This document shows positions 1 to 9,098 of a stretch of 64,000 bases of DNA, one piece after another (position 1 is the first letter of the stretch; the number at the start of each line of letters is the position of its first letter). The notes under the pieces are model-generated. The model ran no database searches and was not told the origin of the DNA. It saw only the letters and a list, made by a program, of their open reading frames with translations. Source of the stretch: Janthinobacterium sp. PC23-8 (GTDB taxonomy: Bacteria > Pseudomonadota > Gammaproteobacteria > Burkholderiales > Burkholderiaceae_D). Where the stretch lies: positions 62,001-126,000 of the forward strand of contig NZ_NJGY01000001.1 in assembly GCF_002250505.1 (NCBI RefSeq), in the 5' to 3' direction. Both the position numbers and the translations under genes were made by a program.

Positions 1-1289
1 CCAACATGCAAACCCCGGGGTATACCCGCCAGGGCGTGTTGCTCAGTTCGCTTGCCTCTGGTGCTGGTGTGCGCTCGGCCGGCAACGGCGTGGAAGTGGG
101 CGCGCTGATGCGTTTCAGCGACGCCTACAAAAGCCAGCAGATGTGGCGCACCGCGTCGGAGCAGGGTTTCCGCTCGCAGGCCCAGCCCTACCTGACCCAG
201 CTCGAGCGCGTGATGGGCGATGAAAAGTCGAGCATCAGCAACGGCATCGACGGTTTTTTCACGGCCCTGAACGCGGCCGCCGTCGATCCTACCTCGACCC
301 CGCTGCGCCAGCAGATCATCACCTCGGCCGACGCCATGGCGCAGCACTTCAACAGCATCAACAATGTGATGAACAACCAGGTGCTGTCGCTGCACCAGCA
401 GCGTGCGGCGATGATGCCACAAGCCAATACCGCACTGCAGAACATCGCCTCGCTGAACCAGCGCATTTCCACCTCGAACGCGGCCGGCACCAACGTCTCG
501 GCGCTGATCGACGCGCGCGACCAACTGGTCGATGGCCTGGCGGCGCAGATGGGCGTCGAAGTCAGTTCGCAGCCTGACGGCTCGCTCAATATTTCCCTGA
601 AAAGCGGCCAGCCGCTGGTGATCGGCAATATGTCGGCCACGCTCGAAAGCAGCGAAAACGTGCTGGGCGCACAAGGCATCACCTTGAAATTTGCCAACTC
701 GACCTTCAAGCTCGACAATATCGCCATCGGCGGCCAGATCGGTGGCCTCGGTGAATTCGAACAGAACACCTTGCAGCCACTGCTGAAGTCGCTGGGCGAT
801 CTGGGCAAGAGCCTGACCGACAAGGTCAACCTGCAACTGAACCAGGGCCAGACCATGGCTGGCGCGCCAGGGCCGGATCTGTTCGAGTACAACGACGGCA
901 TCATGTCGATCAAGAAGACATTCACGACGGCCGACCTGGCGCTGGCCAGCAGTGGCGGCGCCGCCGGCGACAGCAAGAACCTGCAGAAACTGATCGACAT
1001 CAAGAACCAGCCGGTCACGGTGACGTGGCTGGGGCAGGTCCTGATGAGCGACGCCGATACGCAACTGGTGGGCAAGCTGGGCATCGCCAGCCAGCAAAAC
1101 CAGGCCTTGCTGAAGACCGCCGATACGGTGCGCGGCCAGGCGGTCAACGACTGGAGCGCAACGAGTGCCGTCAACAAGGACGAGGAAGCGATGAACCTGG
1201 TCCAATTCCAGAATATGTACCAGGCGAACATGAAAGTCATTTCCGTCGCCAATACGTTATTTGACGCCACTTTGGCAATGATGGGTTAA
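1..1289 (+). CDS. flgK: Flagellar hook-associated protein 1 FlgK (5' end outside window)
   Basis: FlgK forms the first hook-filament junction ring outside the cell. The reading frame is open from the first bases of the window. It enters with residues NMQTPGYTRQGV, the conserved segment that in FlgK lies about 30 residues after the start, so only the extreme N-terminus is missing. The C-terminus has the expected D0 helix (VQFQNMYQANMKVISVANTLF, given here in part) ending in AMMG. The internal ATG at position 6 is not the start. flgL follows after 11 bases, the usual flgK-flgL order. The family assignment is firm. Confidence 0.95.
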   Translation, partial: NMQTPGYTRQGVLLSSLASGAGVRSAGNGVEVGALMRFSDAYKSQQMWRTASEQGFRSQAQPYLTQLERVMGDEKSSISNGIDGFFTALNAAAVDPTSTPLRQQIITSADAMAQHFNSINNVMNNQVLSLHQQRAAMMPQANTALQNIASLNQRISTSNAAGTNVSALIDARDQLVDGLAAQMGVEVSSQPDGSLNISLKSGQPLVIGNMSATLESSENVLGAQGITLKFANSTFKLDNIAIGGQIGGLGEFEQNTLQPLLKSLGDLGKSLTDKVNLQLNQGQTMAGAPGPDLFEYNDGIMSIKKTFTTADLALASSGGAAGDSKNLQKLIDIKNQPVTVTWLGQVLMSDADTQLVGKLGIASQQNQALLKTADTVRGQAVNDWSATSAVNKDEEAMNLVQFQNMYQANMKVISVANTLFDATLAMMG

Positions 1290-1300
1290 GGGGGCAGATC

Positions 1301-2212
1301 ATGCGTGTAGCGAGCAACCAGTATCAGTCGCTGATCAATGGATCGATCCAGCAAAACCGGGAACGCATCAATTACCTGACGCAGCAGATGTCGTCGGGCT
1401 TGCGCATCCAGCTGCCGTCGGACGATCCGATCGGCAATGTGCGCATTTCGCGCCTGACGCGCGAACAGGCGATGGTCACCCAGTACAAGGACAATATTTC
1501 CGCAGTGCAGACGCGCTTGCTGAAAAATGAAAATTACCTGTCGAGCATGGTCGGCGACATGGGCCAGGCGCGCGACCTGCTGGTCTGGGCCGCCGATGGC
1601 AGCAATGCGCCATCGGACCTGAAGGCGATGACCGAATCGCTGCGCGCCATGCGCGACAGCGTGCTGTACACCTCCAACCTGAAGGACCAGGAAGGCCGTT
1701 ACATGTTCTCCGGCACCGCCACCGACAAGCCGGCGATCACCTACGACGCCAGCGCGGCGGTCGGTTCACGCTACAGCTATACGGGCAATACCGAAACGCA
1801 AACGGTGGTGGTGGGCAATGGCATCACGCAGGCCGCCAACGTCGACGTGAAAAACCTGGAAAGCTGGCTCAACAAGATCGACCAGACCATCGATACCCTG
1901 AGCGCGCCCGGCCTCAATCCGACCGATCCGGCCGTGCGCGCGACGGTGACTGGCTCGCTCGATGGCACCGATGCGGGGATGGAGCTGTTGTCTGGTAAAA
2001 TCGCCATCTTTGGCGGCGCGCAGAACATCCTGTCCACGCTCAATAACAACCTGGACAATGTGTCGCTGTCGAACAATACTGCGCTGGTGGAATTGAGGAG
2101 CACCGACTTCGGCGCGGCGGCGATTGACCTGAGCGGCTACCAGAGCGCGCTGGAAGCGACCTACAAGGCCTACGGCAAAGTGGGTGCACTTTCCCTGTTC
2201 GATATCCTCTGA
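1301..2212 (+). CDS. flgL: Flagellar hook-associated protein 3 FlgL
   Basis: FlgL is the second hook-filament junction protein, sitting between FlgK and flagellin. The 303-residue product begins MRVASNQYQSLINGSIQQNR and has the flagellin-like N-terminal D0/D1 helices (ERINYLTQQMSSGLRI, SDDPIGNVRISRL). The C-terminal D0 helix ends LEATYKAYGKVGALSLFDIL. The length is usual for the family. A GGGGGCAG-type purine stretch precedes the ATG. It lies 11 bases after flgK and 5 bases before the next gene, so all three are probably one transcript. Confidence 0.95.
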   Translation: MRVASNQYQSLINGSIQQNRERINYLTQQMSSGLRIQLPSDDPIGNVRISRLTREQAMVTQYKDNISAVQTRLLKNENYLSSMVGDMGQARDLLVWAADGSNAPSDLKAMTESLRAMRDSVLYTSNLKDQEGRYMFSGTATDKPAITYDASAAVGSRYSYTGNTETQTVVVGNGITQAANVDVKNLESWLNKIDQTIDTLSAPGLNPTDPAVRATVTGSLDGTDAGMELLSGKIAIFGGAQNILSTLNNNLDNVSLSNNTALVELRSTDFGAAAIDLSGYQSALEATYKAYGKVGALSLFDIL

Positions 2213-2217
2213 TCCCC

Positions 2218-3255
2218 ATGCAAATCGCTCAGCTCCCCAATTCCACAGGCGTCGCCGGCAAAGGCAACGGCACGGCACGCGGCGTCGATGGCGCCTCCAG
2301 CGTTGACGGTGCCAGCGCGCGTGCCGACGGCGCCTCGCCGAGAGGCTCGGCGGCGCCGCTGCAGCGCGGACTGAGCAACTGGGATCATCAGTTGCAGGGC
2401 GAAATTTCGAATGCCCAGCAAACCCTCGATTACCTCGAACGCAGCAGCAGCCAGCTGCAGGCGCTGAAAAGCGAACTGGCCGCCAAACTGGCCGCGCGCG
2501 CCGGGCGCGATGGCCAGGTCGAGGCGCGCGTGCGCCAGTTCAGCAGCACCTGGCGCGACCGCAGCAGCGCCTCGGGCGGCTCGCTCGACGCCCAGCTTGG
2601 CTACAGCAGCCCGCAGTCGGCGCAACAGAGCTTTACCATCCGCGGCCTGACCATGGCCAGCCTGCGGGAAGGCTCGCAGGAAGTGCTGGCGTTTTCCGTC
2701 GGCGGCGCCAACCAGGCGCTGCGGTCGGTCAATATCGAACCGGGCCTGACCGACGACGAGATCATCGCCCGCTTCGACCGCGCGCTGATGCCGTCGAATA
2801 TCCGCGTGCGCCAGGACGAGGACGGCCAGGTCGTGTTCAGCACCCCCGAATCGTCGTGGGCCAACGTACGCGACAGCCTGTCGGTGCGCGGCAGCGGCAT
2901 CCGCTTTCCAGGCGGCCAGATGAACCGCGTCAGGACCGACCCGGAACCGGCCGCCATCGCGCCGGAACAATGGGATACCGGCGACACCGAAGCGCTGCGC
3001 GCCACCTTGCACGAGGTGGTGCTGGCGCTGGCGCATCTCCAGCAATCGCGCGCTGCAGTCGCCCTGGCGCTGGCGCAGGCTACCGCCAGGGTCGAGAATG
3101 CCCAGGCCAAACCCGTCGAGACAGGCATGGAAACGGTGGCGCAGAGCTTTACGGACAAGGCGAGCAAGCCCGGCTATGAATCGCTGCTGGCCATCAGTTC
3201 TGCCCTTGTCGGTATCAGCCGCGAACGGGTGGTAGCGCTGCTCGGCCTGCGCTAG
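2218..3255 (+). CDS. Hypothetical protein in the flgKL operon
   Basis: I do not recognise a named family. The 345-residue product starts five bases after flgL, so it is very probably co-transcribed and may have a flagellum-linked role. Residues 1-50 are low complexity (Gly/Ala/Ser/Asp, with repeated DGAS). Residues about 55-110 form a predicted coiled coil (LQGEISNAQQTLDYLERSSS). Residues about 120-240 are a globular region containing IRGLTMASLREGSQEVLAFS, and residues about 265-310 form a second Ala/Gln-rich helix. No signal peptide or membrane segment is visible, consistent with a cytoplasmic protein or a flagellar export substrate. The function is unknown. Confidence 0.8.
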   Translation: MQIAQLPNSTGVAGKGNGTARGVDGASSVDGASARADGASPRGSAAPLQRGLSNWDHQLQGEISNAQQTLDYLERSSSQLQALKSELAAKLAARAGRDGQVEARVRQFSSTWRDRSSASGGSLDAQLGYSSPQSAQQSFTIRGLTMASLREGSQEVLAFSVGGANQALRSVNIEPGLTDDEIIARFDRALMPSNIRVRQDEDGQVVFSTPESSWANVRDSLSVRGSGIRFPGGQMNRVRTDPEPAAIAPEQWDTGDTEALRATLHEVVLALAHLQQSRAAVALALAQATARVENAQAKPVETGMETVAQSFTDKASKPGYESLLAISSALVGISRERVVALLGLR

Positions 3256-3295
3256 TGCGCGCCGCCCTGCCTGCTATCGCTGCCACGAGTTCGCT

Positions 3296-4387
3296 TTGAT
3301 AAAGACCATCGCCCGCCTGATCAGTTACGCCCTGCTGGGAAAATCCGACAAGCAAGCCCTCGATATCGCCAGCGTGCGCAAGGTGTTGATTTTGCGTAAC
3401 GACAAGATCGGCGACATGATCGTCACCACGGCGTTGCTGCGCGAACTGAAGAAAAACTATCCGCACTGGCAGATCGATGTGGCCGCCAGCAGCGCCAACC
3501 GCGACATCATTGCCGACAATCCCCACGTCAGCGAGATCATCGTCTGGGACAAGCAGCCGTTGCTGCGCGACCTGCGCACCACCATCGCCCAACTGCGCAA
3601 CCGCCGCTACGACGTCATCTTCAATCCCTACAACCGCTTTTCGATTCCCCTGCTGCTGCGCATCAAATGGCTGGGCGCGCGCTACCTGACGGGCTTTGCC
3701 ATTCCCAAGTACGGTACCTCGACGGCCAGGCTGGGCATGTTCGACCATACGGTGCCCTGCGACAGGAGCAGCCATATCCTCCAGAGCTACTTCGCCACCT
3801 TCGGCCAATTCGGCCTGCGCGATATCGACATGCGCTATGAACTGTTCGGCGTGGACCAGCACGCGGCGGCCATCGACGCGGCCTGCGACGCCCTGCTGGA
3901 CACGTATGACGGTCTGTTTTGCCTCAACTTCCAGGGCAGCAATGCGCAGCGCACCGTCAGCGTGGCTGACGCGCGGCGCTGCTGCGCCGCCATCGCCGCG
4001 CGCTACCCGCGCCACGCCCTGCTGGTGATCGCCGCGCCGGGCAGCGAGGCGCGCGTCGCCGAGATCGTCGACGGCGCCGGCCATGCCAACGTCATGCGCT
4101 CGCCTTTCACCGGCCATATCCTGCAACTGGCGGCGCTGATACGGCGCTGCGAACTGGTGCTCTCGCCCGACACCTCGGTGATCCATATCGCGTCGGCGTA
4201 TGACAGGAAAATCGTCGGCTACTATATCCGTACCGACAATTACCGCTGGTTTTATCCGGCCAGCCGCCACTACCGCGTCATTCTGGCGCCCGGCCTGACC
4301 CTGGCCAGCGTCAGCGCCGGCGAGACCCTGGCCGCCGTCGAAGCGCTGATGGGCGGGCAGGCACCGGCCTTACAGCGTCACAGCTGA
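3296..4387 (+). CDS. Glycosyltransferase family 9 (heptosyltransferase-like) protein
   Basis: This 363-residue protein belongs to the GT9 family, which transfers heptose from ADP-heptose to LPS core or related acceptors. The N-terminal half has the family start KVLILRNDKIGDMIVTTALL with the GD motif. The C-terminal half has the nucleotide-sugar site, including LSPDTSVIHIASAYD, where GT9 proteins usually have a D-T/S-x-x-x-H-x-A pattern. The start is TTG; no ATG with a good ribosome site lies nearby, so the exact start is uncertain. It lies 40 bases after the flagellar operon. A role in LPS or in flagellin or surface glycosylation is inference. Its 3' end overlaps the convergent DUF5672 gene by 18 bases. 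Confidence 0.85.
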   Translation: MIKTIARLISYALLGKSDKQALDIASVRKVLILRNDKIGDMIVTTALLRELKKNYPHWQIDVAASSANRDIIADNPHVSEIIVWDKQPLLRDLRTTIAQLRNRRYDVIFNPYNRFSIPLLLRIKWLGARYLTGFAIPKYGTSTARLGMFDHTVPCDRSSHILQSYFATFGQFGLRDIDMRYELFGVDQHAAAIDAACDALLDTYDGLFCLNFQGSNAQRTVSVADARRCCAAIAARYPRHALLVIAAPGSEARVAEIVDGAGHANVMRSPFTGHILQLAALIRRCELVLSPDTSVIHIASAYDRKIVGYYIRTDNYRWFYPASRHYRVILAPGLTLASVSAGETLAAVEALMGGQAPALQRHS

Positions 4388-5281
4388 AAGCCGCCGCGCA
4401 AGGCCATGCCTGAACGCATGCACGCCGGCACGCGCGGCGAGCAGGCAGGCGTCGGCAAACATGGCCGCGCCGCCATTGGTGCGCCGGCGCAGCACCCGCG
4501 CCGCCATCCGATAGCGGCGGGCCTGGTACAACTGCTTGATCATGCGCCGCACCGCCGAGCCATGCATGGTGGCGTCGTCGCACAGGACCAGGTAGGCGGC
4601 GAGTTCGATGTCGCCCAACACCTGGCCAAAATTGAAAAACCCATGAAAACCAAACGTCGGGGCGACTGGCGCAACGCATTCGTAGGCAAACGCCGACGCC
4701 AGGGCGGCGTCGGCAAAGCGGATGCCGAAATCGCGCTCCAGCTGCGCGCCATGCAGTTCGCAGATCGCGTAATCCTCGGGATGGGGCTGGGCCATCCGCA
4801 ATTGCGGCAGGACATCGTAGAGACGCCGCGAGCGCAGCGAAAAGCCGCCATTGCCGACGGCAGCCGGGCGATGCGACCACGGTGCTCCGATGTAATCGCA
4901 GTCGAGAAAAGCACCCTGCCACTGCCGGTGATCGACGATAAAGCTGTCCCATTGCATGATCAGCACATGCGTGCCGCTGAAATGCGCGCCCAGCTGATTG
5001 ACCATGAACGCCGAATACGCTTCGATGCTCTCGATAGGCGCGATCAAAACCTGCGATATATGGGCCGGCAGCGCGTGCAAGCGCGACGTCAACAGCAGGC
5101 ATTCCTTGAAATCGGCGCCGGCCAGGCAGCGCTCGATGGCGAATCTGGCCAGCTCGGGATAGCGTGTTTCCACGCACACCAGGCTGACATTACGCAGGTC
5201 CAGTTTGTCAGATTTATCAGCAATGGGCACGGTGGCGGCAACGCACCGGACGGTGCATGAAATTGGCAGGGATTGCATCAT
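4370..5281 (-). CDS. DUF5672 family protein
   Basis: The product shows the DUF5672 pattern: an N-terminal strand VSLVCVETRYPELARFAIER, then VLIMQWDSFIVD, CDYIGAPWSHR and VGNGGFSLRSRRL. This family is often found in polysaccharide loci and is thought to be glycosyltransferase-like (established context, not proven chemistry). I chose the ATG at 5281 (MMQSLPISC, 303 residues); a TTG 24 bases upstream extends the frame. The convergent GT9 gene overlaps its 3' end, which suggests but does not prove a shared role in surface glycans. The C-terminal third (after about residue 230) is Arg/Ala-rich and less conserved in appearance. Confidence 0.75.
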   Translation of the reverse strand: MMQSLPISCTVRCVAATVPIADKSDKLDLRNVSLVCVETRYPELARFAIERCLAGADFKECLLLTSRLHALPAHISQVLIAPIESIEAYSAFMVNQLGAHFSGTHVLIMQWDSFIVDHRQWQGAFLDCDYIGAPWSHRPAAVGNGGFSLRSRRLYDVLPQLRMAQPHPEDYAICELHGAQLERDFGIRFADAALASAFAYECVAPVAPTFGFHGFFNFGQVLGDIELAAYLVLCDDATMHGSAVRRMIKQLYQARRYRMAARVLRRRTNGGAAMFADACLLAARAGVHAFRHGLARRLSAVTL

Positions 5282-5313
5282 ACAATGCCGGCCTCGACAG
5301 GACAATGCGCCGC

Positions 5314-5772
5314 TTAAAAGCCCATGCCGCGCCGACGCAAGCCAAAATCATGGCCGACCACCAGCAAGCTGCTGGCCACCAGGCTCGACAGCCCTACGAG
5401 CAGTTGAATCAATTTATCGTCGGGCAAGATCCACAAGGACGAAGGCGGCGTTTCACAGCCGGTGGCCGCGCTGATCAGGGGCGCGACCCAGGCCGCGTCA
5501 GGCGTGACGTCGAGCACGACGGCGCCATCGGCGCTGGTCTGCAGGTAGATATCGCCGCCTGCGGCCAGGGTGAAGCAGATGCCCACGCCGGTTTCCTGGG
5601 CGCCGATATTGTCCTGCATGGCGCGGTTATGCTCCTCGATCCACACTTCCACGTCATACGGCGTTTCCAGATGCTCCCACGGACGGGGCCGGAAACGGGG
5701 GCGCGCCAGGATCTCGTCGCCGACCGTGCTGTCGGTATTGCTTGCTGCTGCGTTGTCTGCTGCGCCTTGCAT
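5314..5772 (-). CDS. Hypothetical protein, 152 residues
   Basis: No family is recognised. The product has an acidic, charged N-terminus (RPRPWEHLETPYDVEVWIEEH), a central beta-rich part (GVGICFTLAAGGDIYLQTS) and a more hydrophobic C-terminal stretch (KLIQLLVGLSSLVASSLLVV) ending in a basic tail. It lies upstream of the DUF5672 gene on the same strand with a 32-base gap, so the two may be co-transcribed. Coding bias matches the neighbours. The function is unknown. Confidence 0.65.
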   Translation of the reverse strand: MQGAADNAAASNTDSTVGDEILARPRFRPRPWEHLETPYDVEVWIEEHNRAMQDNIGAQETGVGICFTLAAGGDIYLQTSADGAVVLDVTPDAAWVAPLISAATGCETPPSSLWILPDDKLIQLLVGLSSLVASSLLVVGHDFGLRRRGMGF

Positions 5773-5888
5773 GATTGCCTTCTTTGCGGTGATGCGGCGA
5801 AACCGTTTGTCCGCCAGACATCATTATCCTCTGTTCACGCCAGCATGAACAAGCATCAGTCCACGACAAGAAGCGCCTGGCGCGCCAA

Positions 5889-6056
5889 ATGCACCGTCAA
5901 AGCGGCTCTGTCTCGGACTTTGCCGGCTTCATGGATAATTTCTTGCAACGCGGCCCGGAAATGCACGAGAACCGCCGCCGGGGCTGGCGCATCGATTGGG
6001 AGCGGCCCGTCAATGTGCCCGCACTGGAACGGACCATGGCCGATACCGTGCCGTAA
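5889..6056 (+). CDS. Small protein, possible DUF3460 relative
   Basis: A 55-residue reading frame starts at ATG 5889 (MHRQSGSVSDFAGF) and stops at TAA 6054-6056. The pattern SDF-x2-FM-x2-FL, followed by PE-x2-E-x-RR-x-GW and a W-x-RPV segment, resembles the short DUF3460 family of beta-proteobacteria, in which a SDxxxFL start is followed by an xLLWDK-like motif. The match is by eye only. The frame stays open about 20 codons upstream without another ATG, and the ribosome site is weak (AAGAAG). A minus-strand frame covers the same bases and looks like a shadow. Confidence 0.45.
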   Translation: MHRQSGSVSDFAGFMDNFLQRGPEMHENRRRGWRIDWERPVNVPALERTMADTVP

Positions 6057-6080
6057 CCGCCCCGCCATTATCAGCAAGGA

Positions 6081-6833
6081 TCAGCCTTTCCAGGTGCGCT
6101 GCAATCCGGTATCGGCATGAATCCAGCCGCCGCGCGGGCCGGAGCGGTAGTAAAAGCCCACACCACCCTGCTTGAAGCTGCGCACCAGCGAGCCGAGCAC
6201 TTCCGAGTTCAGGTTGGCGACGCGGATATCGGCCGCCTTGCCGGAAATATGCAGCGACTGGCGCGCGGCGGGTACCCCCGCTTCGCGCAGCCGGCTGTTC
6301 GATTCGGCAGTGCGGTAGCCGGACAAGATCTCCAGCGGCTGCTCGATGCCGTAGCGGGCGATAAACGCTTGCGTGCCCCACAGGGTTTCGAACAGTTTCG
6401 GATCGATGGGGGCCGTCTTCTTGCCGTTGACGTCGCGCAGCAAATGACACAGCTCCTGGTAGGCCGAATCGATGACTTCGCCATCTTTCCAGTATAGCAG
6501 CCGCGCTTTTTCATTGCTGGCCGGGCGTATCACTTCCAGGGTGCGCGGTTTCAGCCAGAATTCCAGGTCAAGGATCTGTGCATCGAAAATATCGGGCGGC
6601 GGCGCCATCTCGGTGATCGGTGCGCCGCGCGGCGTGGTGATGCTGTGGTCGACGCCGGCCAGTTGCTGCGACGGTGGCGGCGGCACGCCGGTGCGTGGCG
6701 GCCGCGCTCTGGCGCTGGCCGAGGCCGACGGTGGCGTGGCGGTGCGCGAAGCACAGCCGATCAGCGGCGCGGCCACCAGCCCGAGGGCCGCCATGCTCAT
6801 GCCGTGTTGTAAAAAATTCCTGCGCGTTGCCAT
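6081..6833 (-). CDS. DUF882 / YcbK-like murein peptidase, Tat-exported
   Basis: This family (E. coli YcbK/MepK) is a zinc murein endopeptidase of the M15 type acting in the periplasm. The 250-residue product starts with a twin-arginine signal (MATRRNFLQHG, then a hydrophobic run ending LIGC, which could also be a lipobox). The catalytic domain at about 150-250 contains ILSGYRTAESN, the zinc-binding S-x-HISGKAADIR motif, and the terminal GGWIHADTG motif with the last zinc histidine. A Pro/Ala/Arg-rich linker separates signal and domain. It appears to be a single-gene unit with no co-directional neighbour close by. Confidence 0.9.
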   Translation of the reverse strand: MATRRNFLQHGMSMAALGLVAAPLIGCASRTATPPSASASARARPPRTGVPPPPSQQLAGVDHSITTPRGAPITEMAPPPDIFDAQILDLEFWLKPRTLEVIRPASNEKARLLYWKDGEVIDSAYQELCHLLRDVNGKKTAPIDPKLFETLWGTQAFIARYGIEQPLEILSGYRTAESNSRLREAGVPAARQSLHISGKAADIRVANLNSEVLGSLVRSFKQGGVGFYYRSGPRGGWIHADTGLQRTWKG

Positions 6834-6863
6834 AGTGGTTCCCCGATAAAACGATGGGGAATA

Positions 6864-7561
6864 CTATAGCGTATTGTGTCCTGAAGAAAAACCCTCGCGC
6901 CTACCGTGCTGGCCCTCGATCACCGGAATCGACGATAATTTCCCGTCACTACCGGCCCACTTCGCCATCATCTGGTTCGACGCGATGGTTTCATCGAGCA
7001 GCTTGCGCGGCGATTCGATGCCGGCCACCGGCAGCAACTGCGGATCGAGCAGTCCGATCTGCACCAGCACGCTGGCCTGGTCCCAGTAGATGTGCTTATG
7101 GTACAGCTTGTCGCCACGGAAGTTGATAATGCCGACCATTGCGATTTCCACGTATTTTCCGGTCGGCGCCACGTTCGGCAGCAACCAGTCGATCTCGCAC
7201 GTGTGCGTAAAGCACATGATGAATTCATCGACCACCTGAAAGGCGCCCACCGTGCGCGAAACAGGTATCATGCGCATGTCTTCCGGGTTGCCATGCACAA
7301 AATGATGTTCGTAAAAACGCGCCAGTTGTTTGGCGCCCACGCCGCCGGTCAGGGTCGGAATATGATTGACATACGGCTCGGCCACCATGGTGGCCATGGT
7401 GGCCGGCACGTCGCGGGCCGCGAATTCGTGGTAAACGTGCTGTTCCCACAGATTTCCCGCCCGACCACCAGGCCAGGTCCCTTGCCACTGGCGGGCAACG
7501 CCAGGTAGCCCTTGAAACTGCCGGCGCCGTCCGCAGCCTGGATATCGATGTAGTGTGCCAT
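6864..7561 (-). pseudogene. Deletion fusion of a dienelactone hydrolase start and a SnoaL/NTF2-like gene
   Basis: Two gene pieces are joined out of frame. From ATG 7561 the frame reads MAHYIDIQAADGAGSFKGYL, then GPGLVVGREI, the start of a dienelactone hydrolase; the next residues expected in that family (an FG-x-N turn) are lost near 7450. Directly downstream, in another frame, comes a NTF2/SnoaL-like protein without its start: HVYHEFAARDVPATMATMVA, then EPYVNHIPTLTGGVG and HIYWDQASVLVQIGLLDP, to the stop at 6864. In intact genomes these are two proteins. The simplest reading is one deletion removing the rest of the hydrolase and the start of the second gene. It lies last in the dioxygenase operon. 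Confidence 0.8.
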
Positions 7562-7601
7562 GCGAATTGCTCTTTAAAGTATTTGATGTTACTTGACAAG
7601 G

Positions 7602-8711
7602 TCAGACGCGTAGCCTCAAATCGGCTTGCGACAGGAAGGCGTCGGCAAAAAAACGGGTCGGCGGCAGGGCGCGCAGTGTGCTGAAGTCGTGCTGCGCAGC
7701 CGCGACCATTTGCGGCGCGCCGCAGGCGTATACCTCGTGCTGCGCCAGGTCGGCATAGTCCTCCAGCGTGGCGTGGTGTACCAGGCCGGTGCGGCCGGAC
7801 CAGGCGTCTTCCGGCGCCGGCTCCGACACCACCGGCACATAATCGAACCAGGGCAAGCTGGCGGCCCACTGGCGGCATAGCGCATCGAGGTACAGGTCGG
7901 CCGGCTTGCGCCCGCCCCAGTACAGGCGCATCGGCCGCGTGGTGCCGCTGGCAATGGCGTGTTCGAGCAACGCCTTCACGGGCGCAAAGCCGGTGCCGCT
8001 GGCCAGCAGCAGCACTGGCGCCGCGCTCGGCCGCAGGTAGAAGTCGCCGGCAGGGCCTTCCAGTGTCAGCCGCTGCCCGGCCTGCAACTCGTTGAACACG
8101 CGGTCGGTGAAAACGCCGCCGGGCAAGTGGCGGATATGCAGCTCAAGCACGTCGCCGCCGGCCGGCGCCGCCATCGAATAACTGCGCCGGCGGCCATCGC
8201 CCAGCAACACGTCCAGGTACTGGCCAGCCAGGTAGTCGAGTGGTGCGCCGCTGTCCTGGCGCAGGCGCAGCACGGCGACATCGCGGCCGACCTTGTCGAT
8301 GCTGGCGATGCACACCGACACCGCGCGCGGCTGCGGCAAGGCAGGCGCCGCGCAGGCGCCGTTGCAGGCGCTTGCGGCATCGGCCGCCACGGCGGTCGGT
8401 TCGGCCACCTCGACCCCGCCCCGCCCCGCCACCACCCGCACCGGAAAACTGCGCACTGCCTCCGTGATCGGCGCCGAGCGGGCCGCACCGCTACGGATGT
8501 CGATCAGGCCCTGGTGCAGCGGACACTCGACACAGCCATCCTCGACGTAGCCTTCGGACAGCCGCGCATTGCCATGACTGCACTTGTCGCGCAGCGCGAA
8601 CACTTCATCGCCGATGCGGACTACGGCCAGCGGCTGGCCGCCGGCCTGCCTCGCCACCGGCGTCTATTCGGAATACTCACCGGTCGTGCCGAGATCGAAC
8701 CAGGTCGTCAT
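7602..8711 (-). pseudogene. Rieske ferredoxin-FNR reductase component of ring-hydroxylating dioxygenase, early in-frame stop
   Basis: This would pass electrons from NAD(P)H to the dioxygenase. The N-terminal Rieske domain has CSHG and CPLHQG. An FNR-type FAD/NAD half follows, with RRRSYSMAAP (flavin), LLLASGTGFAP (nucleotide) and a C-terminal VYACGAPQMV. The natural start is ATG 8711, eight bases after the upstream gene and preceded by a TGAGG ribosome site. It reads MTTWFDLGTTGEYSE and then TAG (8664-8666), after which the frame continues TPVARQAGG. A GTG at 8657 could restart a 351-residue protein, but it has no clear ribosome site and drops the first Rieske strand. It is probably a recent nonsense mutation. 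Confidence 0.8.
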
Positions 8712-9098
8712 GGCAACCTCAGATTGGCGTAGCCAGCAAGGTGGCCACGCGCGAGGTGTCGAAAATGACGCGCTTGGACTGATAGCGCCAGCCAGCGGGC
8801 GTGCGCACCACGCGATCGAGGTAGCGGCCAACCTGGTAGACGAAGGACTCGCCGTCCTGCAAGGTCTGGATCACCACATAGCTCGATTCGGTTTCCACGG
8901 TATCGGCGTCGATGCTGCGCAGCTGCAGGCCCGAGGTCATGTGGCGGTAGCTGTGCGCGCCGTAGATATTGGCGTGGCGCAGCGACAAGACCCGGTCGCG
9001 CAGCATGCGCTGGCTGTCGCAGTACATCACGCCGATCGGCAAGCCGGCATCCTCGTTCTCGCGCGGGATGATCTCGTACAGGCAATCCTCGGTAAAGA

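Noticed and set aside
7225-7878. A 217-codon minus-strand frame between the reductase and SnoaL genes
   Set aside because: It runs through the end of the reductase gene and the fused remnant in the wrong frame and is Arg/Ala-rich without motifs.
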